Positions 1 through 5,332 of a stretch of 5,748 bases of DNA are shown here, piece by piece. The stretch covers positions 1 to 5,748 of the forward strand of contig JAHWKS010000424.1 of the NCBI GenBank assembly GCA_019347795.1, read 5' to 3'. A program made the translations under genes and the position numbers. Source of the DNA: Planctomycetota bacterium. GTDB taxonomy: Bacteria; Planctomycetota; Planctomycetia; Pirellulales; Pirellulaceae. The notes beneath the pieces are model-generated. The model did no database searches and had not been told where the DNA came from. It saw only the letters and a program-made list of their open reading frames with translations. Position 1 is the first letter of the stretch; each line of letters begins with the position of its first letter.

Positions 1-11
1 GCCCTGCGGAA

Positions 12-647
12 TCACGCCGACGCACTGGTCGTCACAGTCGCCTCGCCCTGGAACGCCCGCCACTTCTCCATGAGCTGCCGGCGAAGCTGGCTGATCCGCG
101 CCGCCGAAACCTGGAACAACTTTGCGACCAAACTTGTCGATTCGCCCGAAGCCAACTTGAGAGCGATTCGCCGCTCCCGGTCTGACAGCGAACGCATGAA
201 GGCGTCGAAGTCGATCCGCGCCGCAGCGGTATCCGCTGGCCCGGCGCGGCGATCCTCCACCAAAACCTCGCGCCACCCCTGCTCTTCGGCGTCGTAACGA
301 TCGAGGCGTTGAACGCGAACGCCTTTGCGCTGCTGGCAAGCCCTCGAAGCAATGTCACGCACGTTGGTGCGTTCGGCGATCTGCCGGCCGCTGCGGACCT
401 GCAGGATGGCGTAGCGCGCCAACGGCCCCGGATAGGCGAGGCTCGCCTTGCCTAGTTCGCAGAGGCGAGCATAGGCGGCCAGCGCGTTGGTGAGCCCCTC
501 CTGGACCGCCTCCTCCCGGGCGTCGCGGTTCAGGTTGCGAAATGCGATTTGAAGGTGGGACTGGATCTTGGGAACCATGACGAGGAATGGCTCGTGCCAG
601 TCCGCCGGCAAAGATCCAAGCGATGAGGTGTTTCCACATGCAATCAT
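12..647 (-). CDS. Sigma-70-like regulator with C-terminal helix-turn-helix
   Basis: A 211-residue cytoplasmic protein, probably a DNA-binding transcription regulator built like a sigma factor. Residues about 20-105 resemble a region-2-type helical part (REEAVQEGLTNALAAYARL, near 44-62). Residues about 150-195 look like region 4: LSDRERRIALKLASGES is followed by a helix-turn-helix, VAKLFQVSAARISQLRRQL (174-192). A charged linker joins the halves. The ATG at 647 is chosen because AGGAG sits 8 bases upstream; an in-frame start at 737 would add 30 low-complexity residues and has no such site. TGA ends the gene at 12. It is the last of three leftward genes and has its own structured leader (669-712). 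The sigma-like fold is seen from sequence pattern. Whether it acts as a true sigma factor is unproven, since the region-2 part is divergent. A phage- or island-type regulator is an alternative. Confidence 0.8.
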   Translation of the reverse strand: MIACGNTSSLGSLPADWHEPFLVMVPKIQSHLQIAFRNLNRDAREEAVQEGLTNALAAYARLCELGKASLAYPGPLARYAILQVRSGRQIAERTNVRDIASRACQQRKGVRVQRLDRYDAEEQGWREVLVEDRRAGPADTAAARIDFDAFMRSLSDRERRIALKLASGESTSLVAKLFQVSAARISQLRRQLMEKWRAFQGEATVTTSASA

Positions 648-655
648 TGGACGAT

Positions 656-660
656 CTCCT
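656..660 (-). promoter_or_regulatory. Ribosome-binding site of the sigma-like gene
   Basis: AGGAG on the minus strand, 8 bases before the ATG at 647. It decides the start against the longer in-frame start at 737. Confidence 0.8.
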
Positions 661-668
661 AGGGCTAT

Positions 669-712
669 GGACCGTCCGCCGGGACGGTCCTGTCGTGAAG
701 GGGGACAGGACC
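669..712 (-). promoter_or_regulatory. Overlapping, mutually exclusive hairpins in the leader of the sigma-like gene
   Basis: Two perfect 9-bp inverted repeats share bases. One pairs 669-677 (GGACCGTCC) with 682-690 around a 4-base loop. The other pairs 686-694 (GGTCCTGTC) with 704-712 around a 9-base loop. Because 686-690 belongs to both, only one stem can form fully at a time. In the leftward transcript the second pair is made first, then the other, then the Shine-Dalgarno 8 bases further on. This could be a translational or transcriptional switch, a double operator, or a REP-like repeat. The pairing is read directly; the function is inferred. Confidence 0.45.
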
Positions 713-749
713 GCCCCGCGGCGCGAGGCGGCGGCATCCGGGAATTGGC

Positions 750-767
750 CGCCCACGCGCGTGGGCG
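750..767. repeat. 18-bp perfect palindrome
   Basis: CGCCCACGCGCGTGGGCG is its own reverse complement. It lies 18 bases after the lipoprotein stop codon and about 100 bases before the sigma-like gene. As RNA it can form a 7-bp stem with a GCGC loop, but no T-run follows on either strand, so it is not a standard intrinsic terminator. It could be a dimeric repressor site or a transcript-stabilising hairpin. Confidence 0.5.
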
Positions 768-785
768 TGGTTCAGGTCTGGAAGA

Positions 786-1382
786 CTATTCTTCGTCGCT
801 GTCGTCGTCCGGCTGGTCCGGTGCAGCGATCGAGCGTGGCGAGGGATGTGCAAGCTGCGGCGGCGAAGGCGAAGCCCGCGGCAGTAAGATTGGCTGCTCC
901 GAGACGAATTCCGCCACCAGCAACTCGTTCATCGCATCGGCCTCGCTGTCGGGGCGGTTCGCCGTGTACACCACATAGCCAGCCAGCGCCAGGGGAGCGA
1001 TGCACGCCAGCAGCACGCCCACGGCCATGATCGCACTGGCGATCAGCGGATCTGTGCGCCGCTGTCGGGCGACCTCTCGCCGGTCGCGCTCCAGGTGGTC
1101 TCGGCGCTCATCGAGGGTGGCGCGCTCCTCATGCAGGCCCTCCTGGAGCGACGCGTGCGTTTCAACCAATTCACGCCGGGCCTGGGCGTCCGCCTCCACC
1201 AGCGCCTGCGAGGCCTCGGCGACCTGGCGGCTTTGCCGGGCCATCTCTTCGTTTTGGCGTGCCTGAGCTTCGATGCTCTGCTCGGCGAGCCAAGCTAGTC
1301 GCGCGTCGCTCTCATCGCGGCAGCCGGTCGCCAGCGCGAGCGCGGCCAGCAGCATCATCCGCCCCTTGAAATGCGTCACCAT
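786..1382 (-). CDS. Coiled-coil lipoprotein with a C-terminal membrane segment
   Basis: A 198-residue envelope protein of unknown function. Residues 1-20 form a lipoprotein signal (K6 and R8, then a hydrophobic run ending LALATG) with the lipid-accepting cysteine at C21. Residues about 28-108 are rich in Ala, Glu, Gln and Arg and should form a long alpha-helical coiled coil. A strong hydrophobic segment spans about 113-139. The tail (140-198) has a Pro/Ser-rich stretch and ends in acidic DDDSDEE. The ATG at 1382 is preceded by GGAG at 8 bases; an upstream in-frame start would break the lipoprotein signal. The N-terminus overlaps the small membrane protein gene by 71 bases, which suggests coupled translation. 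The lipidated N-terminus plus internal membrane span would place the coiled coil in the periplasm and the tail in the cytoplasm. I recall similar planctomycete hypothetical proteins but no named family. Confidence 0.8.
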   Translation of the reverse strand: MVTHFKGRMMLLAALALATGCRDESDARLAWLAEQSIEAQARQNEEMARQSRQVAEASQALVEADAQARRELVETHASLQEGLHEERATLDERRDHLERDRREVARQRRTDPLIASAIMAVGVLLACIAPLALAGYVVYTANRPDSEADAMNELLVAEFVSEQPILLPRASPSPPQLAHPSPRSIAAPDQPDDDSDEE

Positions 1383-1515
1383 CACGACTTCTCCAGAAGG
1401 ACAAAAGTTTCGCCAGCAAGCGCTGGAGCGCCAGCCGCAGCCGACGCTCACGCGCCAGCGCAAACGCGAGGACGACGATCAGCAGCGAGCTGGCGACGAG
1501 AACGGCAGTGGTCAC
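1312..1515 (-). CDS. Small single-span membrane protein
   Basis: A 67-residue protein starting with GTG. AGGAG lies 9 bases upstream, which makes the start convincing despite the small size. Residues 3-21 form one hydrophobic helix (TAVLVASSLLIVVLAFALA), followed by a strongly basic amphipathic stretch (22-44, many Arg and Leu) that should sit on the cytoplasmic side. The last 23 or so residues are encoded over the start of the lipoprotein gene in another frame and look like low-constraint sequence. It is the first gene of the leftward module, directly downstream of the terminator and hairpin at 1541-1603. Its function is unknown; partnership with the lipoprotein is inferred from the overlap. 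Confidence 0.65.
   Translation of the reverse strand: MTTAVLVASSLLIVVLAFALARERRLRLALQRLLAKLLSFWRSRDGDAFQGADDAAGRARAGDRLPR
1391..1394 (-). promoter_or_regulatory. Ribosome-binding site of the lipoprotein gene
   Basis: GGAG on the minus strand, 8 bases before the ATG at 1382, lying inside the upstream small gene. It fixes the lipoprotein start rather than the longer frame that begins at 1463. Confidence 0.65.
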
Positions 1516-1524
1516 AGGCGAAGT

Positions 1525-1529
1525 CTCCT
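1525..1529 (-). promoter_or_regulatory. Ribosome-binding site of the GTG-started membrane protein
   Basis: AGGAG on the minus strand, 9 bases before the GTG at 1515. It is the main support for translation of this small gene. Confidence 0.7.
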
Positions 1530-1540
1530 ATTACGAGTAC

Positions 1541-1561
1541 GCGCCGCAGGTCTTGCGGCGC
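1541..1561 (-). promoter_or_regulatory. 8-bp perfect hairpin in the leader of the leftward module
   Basis: GCGCCGCA (1541-1548) and TGCGGCGC (1554-1561) pair perfectly around a 5-base loop. On the minus strand the hairpin starts on the base right after the T-run of the terminator and ends 11 bases before the AGGAG of the small membrane gene. It may protect the processed 5' end of read-through mRNA or take part in a terminator switch. Confidence 0.5.
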
Positions 1562-1603
1562 AAAAAAGCAGCCCCGAAACCGGCATCGAGCCGATTTTCG
1601 GGG
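1562..1603 (-). terminator. Intrinsic terminator pointing leftward
   Basis: On the minus strand, GCCCCGAAA (1603-1595) pairs perfectly over 9 bp with TTTCGGGGC (1578-1570). An inner CGGC/GCCG stem pairs around a 5-base loop. TGC and then six T residues (1567-1562) follow. That is a classic rho-independent layout. No credible minus-strand protein gene lies to its right, so it ends either an untranslated RNA or a conditionally terminated leader of the module at 1515-12. Confidence 0.75.
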
Positions 1604-1701
1604 CCTAGAAACGGCGTTCTGTGGGGCTAAGCCCGGGCGATCATGGATTATGACGCGGTGAGGTCGGATATTTAGACGATTGGCCCAACATCGACCCCAC
1701 A
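1562..1701 (-). ncRNA. Candidate structured leader RNA or small RNA
   Basis: The minus-strand RNA ending at the terminator can form a 7-bp closing helix between TGTGGGG (1701-1695 on the transcript) and CCCCACA (1626-1620), enclosing about 68 bases. Inside are small local stems, for example TCAT/ATGA with a 5-base loop near 1640-1652. About 16 bases later the terminator stem begins. The 5' end and the promoter are not identified; CATAAT at 1652-1647 is a -10-like match without a convincing -35. The enclosed part does not match a tRNA. This is a hypothesis built from pairing and position. Confidence 0.3.
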
Positions 1702-2032
1702 AACCAGCAACCCGAGGGCAGTGAGCGGGTGTGAGGCGTTGCCGGGCATCTAGCGGAAGGTGAGCAGTCGCCCGCCGACGGCGCAGCACCAATGATCGGC
1801 CATAGCCGCCTTGCTAACGCTCGCCGGCACGGCGTCGAAAATTGACATCACTGCTAACGGACAACGAATCGCTGAGAGCACGACTTACCTTGCCTCCGGC
1901 CGCCGCCTAAGGGAGGATGACAGCCGAGTTGGACCGTTTCGGCGCTAAAGTTGTCGGGGTGCGATCACCGCTCGACACCGTTTGCTCGCGGATCAAGAAC
2001 GACGCCTTGTTCGCTTTCGGAGGATCAAAAAC
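1604..2032. other. Gene-free intergenic region between divergent units
   Basis: No open frame here looks like a real protein; a minus-strand frame at 1448-1792 is Arg-rich, lacks a start signal and runs through the terminator. The left part holds the candidate leader RNA. An 8-base direct repeat, TGCTAACG, occurs at 1812-1819 and 1852-1859. TTGACA at 1842-1847 could be a -35 for the rightward gene, but the best -10 (ACGAAT, 1864-1869) is poor. The promoters of both units probably lie here. Confidence 0.5.
2019..2023 (+). promoter_or_regulatory. Ribosome-binding site of the large exported protein gene
   Basis: GGAGG, 9 bases before the ATG at 2033. It favours this start, which gives a clean signal peptide, over the upstream in-frame TTG at 1982. 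Confidence 0.8.
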
Positions 2033-4834
2033 ATGTCGCGGCTACATCCCATCGTCCTTGCGGTGGTCGTTAGTCTTCTGATCGGCGCAGGCAAAGCGGC
2101 TGTGGCGGAGGACATCTTCTACGTCAAACCGCTCCGCGAGTTGGAGTTCACCAAAGGAGCGCTTCCGGAAAACTTCGATCAGGATCGTGTTTTACGGAGC
2201 GGCTCCTCTTTCCGCCCCTACGCCGCTCTGGAGACGGAAGGCGAAGCGTACGTGGTCGTGGAGCTTCAGAACGCAGTCGACTTTGACCTGGGTGATTCGG
2301 AATTCGATTCGACGTCGCGCATCGCTATGCGAGTCCCGCAGCGACGCGAAATTCGCGGCAAACTCTTCATCCCAAGGGCCGACCAGAGCGGGGCGGATCA
2401 GTTGGGTTTCGTCATCCCCGCGAAGGAGGGCAAGCCGGGCCTCAAACCGCATTTCCTGCGCGCCAAGCGCGCTCACTACGAACGACTCCTGGACGCGAAC
2501 ATCGTCGGGGCGGCGTGGTTCCGGCACGAATCTCGCGCCGCAGCGGAAGCGTTGGGCGAAAAGTGGGACGAACAACGCGACCGCCGGCGGCGATTCTTTG
2601 GCCGGAGTCAGTCAACTGACCTGGAGAGCACCTACGCCCTCGCCAGCGGCGGGCGCGCCGTCAGCGAAAACCTGCAGCTTGATCGCATGCTTCCCGAATC
2701 TGAACGCGGCGAGGCGACCGTACCGGTGGATTCGATCAAGGGGATCACGGTGCAGGAGTTCGACTGGGAGGAGCTAACGGAAAACATTGACCCCGAGCGC
2801 GATCCGCTGGCGGCATTTGTCCCGGACGACCAGCACGCGTTGTTCTTCCCTTCGTTCTCCGCACTCGTGCGAGTGGCGGATACCGCCCAAGAGCAAGGCA
2901 CGCCCGTGCTGCGGGCCGCGGAGGCGCGGGCCGAAGATGCGCTCTCCCGCGAACGCTACCAACGACAATTGTGCCTGCCGCTAGGGCAGGCGGAGCGGTG
3001 GCTGGGACCGCAGCTGATCAAGAGCGTCGCCATCACCGGGGGCGATCCTTACTTCCGCACTGGCACGGACGTGGCCGTCTTGTTCGAGGCGAAAAACCCT
3101 CAACTCCTGCGACAGACGATCGACGCCCGCGTCGCGCTAAGCCTCAAAGACCATCCCGACGCCAAGGCGATGGAAGGCGAAATCAACGGCGTCGCCTACG
3201 CCGGGGCGCGCTCGACTGACCGCACCATCTGCTGCTATGTGGCGTCGCTGGACGACGTGGTGATCGTCGCCAACTCGCCCCGGCAACTGGAGCGGATCGT
3301 GGCCGTCCGCCACGGAAACGCGCCGGCCCTGGACGCGCTGCCGGAGTACGCCTTCTTTCGCGACCGCTATCCCCGCAGCGACGCTGAGGAGTCGGCACTC
3401 CTAGTGATTTCGGACAAGACAATTCGCCGCTGGTGCGGACCGCGATGGCGGATTGCAGCGTCGCGCCGCACGCGGGCCGCGGCGGTGATGGCGGAAGTGC
3501 AGGCCGCCCACCTGGAGCGGCTGGTGGAGGGTGACGTCGAGCGATCGCAGGTCGAGGCTGTGTTTTGGGTTCCCGAGGCGGATCGCTTCACGCTCACTCC
3601 CGAGGGCGTGCGATCTTCCGTTTACGGCGACCTCGACTACCAGACGCCCATCAGCGAACTGGAGCTGGCGTACGTCACCACATCCGAGGCCGATCTCTAT
3701 CGGCGATGGCGAGTAGGGTACGAGAGGAACTGGAGCAACTTCTTTGATCCGATTGCGGTGCGCTTCACCGCGTCTCCCGACAAACTGGCGGTCGATTTGA
3801 CGGTGATGCCGCTGATCGACAATTCGGACTATGAGGAATGGGCCAGCATGTCGCGCGGCGCAAAGCTCCAGCCGGACGACGGAGATCCGCATCCTGAGGC
3901 GCTGATTCACTGGGCGCTGGCGCTGAATCCGGACTCCGAGCGGATGAAGCAGTATGGCAACTTTGCGCAAGGCATGATTCGGGTGAATCCCTTGAGTTGG
4001 ATCGGAGAGTCGGCGGGGGTGTACGCCGACCGCGATCCCTTCTTTCGGGACTGGGCCGCGGCCGAAGACCGGGACGACTTTGCCGAAGAGAATCTCCATC
4101 GGCTGCCCGTCGCCCTACACATAAGCTCCCGCAGCACGCTAAAACTGACGGCGTTCCTGACGGCCCTGCGAGGATTCATTGAGCAGACCGCGCCGGGCAT
4201 GACGGTCTGGGAGACGAGAACGCATAACGGCGAGCCGTACGTAGAGATCTCTCCCTCGGAGCGGGCTCAAGGCGACCTGGGAGACGAATTCGATCGGCTT
4301 GCGATCTACTACGCAGCCAGCGGACAAGGCTTGACCGTCACGCTCAATGAAAGCGTGCTGCAGCGGGCGTTGGACCGGCAGAAGGCCCGCCGCGAGGCCA
4401 ATGACGAGGCGGGCGTCAAGAATCAAGCCGCCCCGTGGCTCGGCGAAAATCTTTGCCTGCGCGTCGAGCGGGATGTTCTGGCGATCATCCAGGCCGGCTG
4501 GGGCGATGATTACCGCCGCGTGATGCAGGCCCGGGCCTGGGGAAATCTGCCGATCCTGAACGAATGGCGGCGGCTGTTCCCTGAGCACGACCCCTTCGCC
4601 CTGCACGAGCGGTTCTGGGGCGCAAGGCCCGTTTGTCCCGGCGGCGGCAAGTACGTTTGGAATGAGTCGTGGCAGACGTACGAATCGACCGTTTACGGCC
4701 ATCCCGGCGAGCCGAAAGCCGGACCGGGCCTGCCCCGTTCCTTGGAGGATGTCTCGCAGGCCGACTTCGGCCTGACGTTTGAGGAGAATGGGCTTCGCGG
4801 CCGCGTCGAACTGAGCCGACGCGGCTCAGAATGA
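2033..4834 (+). CDS. Large exported protein of unknown function
   Basis: A 933-residue protein. Residues 1-25 are a signal peptide (short basic N-region, hydrophobic PIVLAVVVSLLIG, cleavage likely after AVA25 before ED), so it is probably exported. No later membrane span is evident, so it is soluble or peripheral. The mature part alternates strand-like and helical, charged segments. Distinctive stretches are PDDQHALFFPSF (264-275), VAITGGDPYFRTGTD (332-346), DDVVIVANSPRQLERIV (from 407), a Trp/Arg-rich block around DKTIRRWCGPRWRI (461-474), and CPGGGKYVWN near the C-terminus (868-877). The value-then-threshold style of the middle part loosely recalls DUF3352-type exported proteins, but I cannot assign a family. 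No catalytic motif is recognised. The gene stands alone, divergent from the leftward module, with the truncated DUF6159-like gene 78 bases downstream. I believe homologues occur as hypothetical proteins in Planctomycetota. Confidence 0.85.
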   Translation: MSRLHPIVLAVVVSLLIGAGKAAVAEDIFYVKPLRELEFTKGALPENFDQDRVLRSGSSFRPYAALETEGEAYVVVELQNAVDFDLGDSEFDSTSRIAMRVPQRREIRGKLFIPRADQSGADQLGFVIPAKEGKPGLKPHFLRAKRAHYERLLDANIVGAAWFRHESRAAAEALGEKWDEQRDRRRRFFGRSQSTDLESTYALASGGRAVSENLQLDRMLPESERGEATVPVDSIKGITVQEFDWEELTENIDPERDPLAAFVPDDQHALFFPSFSALVRVADTAQEQGTPVLRAAEARAEDALSRERYQRQLCLPLGQAERWLGPQLIKSVAITGGDPYFRTGTDVAVLFEAKNPQLLRQTIDARVALSLKDHPDAKAMEGEINGVAYAGARSTDRTICCYVASLDDVVIVANSPRQLERIVAVRHGNAPALDALPEYAFFRDRYPRSDAEESALLVISDKTIRRWCGPRWRIAASRRTRAAAVMAEVQAAHLERLVEGDVERSQVEAVFWVPEADRFTLTPEGVRSSVYGDLDYQTPISELELAYVTTSEADLYRRWRVGYERNWSNFFDPIAVRFTASPDKLAVDLTVMPLIDNSDYEEWASMSRGAKLQPDDGDPHPEALIHWALALNPDSERMKQYGNFAQGMIRVNPLSWIGESAGVYADRDPFFRDWAAAEDRDDFAEENLHRLPVALHISSRSTLKLTAFLTALRGFIEQTAPGMTVWETRTHNGEPYVEISPSERAQGDLGDEFDRLAIYYAASGQGLTVTLNESVLQRALDRQKARREANDEAGVKNQAAPWLGENLCLRVERDVLAIIQAGWGDDYRRVMQARAWGNLPILNEWRRLFPEHDPFALHERFWGARPVCPGGGKYVWNESWQTYESTVYGHPGEPKAGPGLPRSLEDVSQADFGLTFEENGLRGRVELSRRGSE

Positions 4835-4857
4835 CGAAGCTCCGGGCGAAGCACCCG

Positions 4858-4881
4858 GCAGTGTCGGCTTGACCGCACTGC
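4858..4881 (+). terminator. Hairpin after the large gene, weak terminator candidate
   Basis: GCAGTG (4858-4863) pairs with CACTGC (4876-4881), and an inner CGG/CCG extends the stem to 9 bp with a single T bulge around a CTTGA loop. It starts 24 bases after the stop at 4834. No T-run follows, so intrinsic termination is doubtful. It may mark the transcript 3' end or simply separate this gene from the next. Confidence 0.3.
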
Positions 4882-4912
4882 ACGACTTCCGACCAAGTAA
4901 CCGAGAGCTCCC

Positions 4913-5161
4913 GTGTTCACGCGAATCAGCAACGGGTGGAAACTTGCCCAAGAGAGCTGGCAGGTGCTGAAACTCGACAGGGAGCTGCTCGTGTTTCCAC
5001 TGGTCAGCGGGATCGCCTGCTTGCTCGTGCTGGCCAGCTTCGCGCTTCCGCTGTGGGGGAGCGGCTATGCAACTGCGCTGCTGGAGTTTTCCTCCAAGGA
5101 GGTTCTCTGGCTCTCGGCGGTCGCAACGATGGCCTGGAGCCAGCGATTGGAGGCTATCTGA
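4913..5161 (+). pseudogene. Truncated DUF6159-like membrane protein
   Basis: An 82-codon frame starting at GTG with a weak GAG-type ribosome site 5 bases upstream. Its first 50 or so residues, from MFTRISNGWKLAQESWQVLK through DRELLVFPLVSG to a hydrophobic helix (about 30-48), closely follow what I recall of the start of DUF6159 integral membrane proteins. Those proteins usually run to about 250-300 residues with several membrane spans. Here the frame loses the family pattern after about residue 55 and stops at TGA (5159-5161), so most of the protein is missing. A protein-like tail continues in a different frame to 5274. The likeliest reading is an internal deletion or recombination that left a gene remnant. 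A small functional protein cannot be excluded. Confidence 0.55.
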
Positions 5162-5274
5162 GAATAAAATTCCCCAGCGATTGGGCTCTGCGCGAGACAT
5201 ACAACTTCAACTGGGACGCGATGGAAGACGAGGACGATCCCTTCCAAGTATTCGACTACGCCAGTGTTCCCTAG
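5149..5274 (+). pseudogene. Out-of-frame protein fragment after the DUF6159-like start
   Basis: In the frame one base behind that of the preceding truncated gene, the sequence encodes about 41 residues with natural-looking composition. It is aromatic and acidic, including FPSDWALRETYNFNWDAMED and ending FQVFDYASVP before TAG at 5272-5274. There is no credible start codon or ribosome site of its own. It does not look like the C-terminus of DUF6159, so it may be the end of another gene joined by a deletion. The source family is not recognised. Confidence 0.35.
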
Positions 5275-5332
5275 CACAGATTTCGGTTTGGCTCAGATGC
5301 GCGGGTCGTCTCGTGAACCGATAGGCTGAGCA

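Noticed and set aside
1620..1701. tRNA-like element: 7-bp closing stem spanning 82 bases
   Set aside because: Neither strand has a T-arm with the TTCGA-type loop, a D-arm consensus or a clear anticodon arm, so it is kept only as part of the candidate leader RNA.
1448..1792. Minus-strand open frame of 114 codons
   Set aside because: It runs through the terminator and the hairpin, is Arg-rich without domain pattern, lacks a ribosome site and overlaps the start of the small membrane gene.
1842..1869. TTGACA as the -35 of a promoter for the large gene
   Set aside because: The best -10 at an acceptable spacing is ACGAAT, which matches only three of six positions. This is too weak to list as a promoter.
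3401..4099. Minus-strand open frame of 232 codons inside the large gene
   Set aside because: It is antisense to a convincing secreted protein, has no ribosome site and shows Arg/His-rich composition typical of a shadow frame in GC-rich DNA.
4139..4702. Minus-strand open frame of 187 codons inside the large gene
   Set aside because: Antisense shadow of the same gene; no recognisable motif or start signal.
4811..4829. Perfect 7-bp hairpin CTGAGCC/GGCTCAG at the end of the large gene
   Set aside because: It lies within the coding sequence before the stop codon and has no T-run after it, so it is not supported as a terminator.
5284..5331. Interleaved pairings CGGTT/AACCG and GCTCAG/CTGAGC, resembling a pseudoknot between convergent genes
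   Set aside because: The stems are short (5 and 6 bp), there is no T-run on either strand, and chance is a sufficient explanation.
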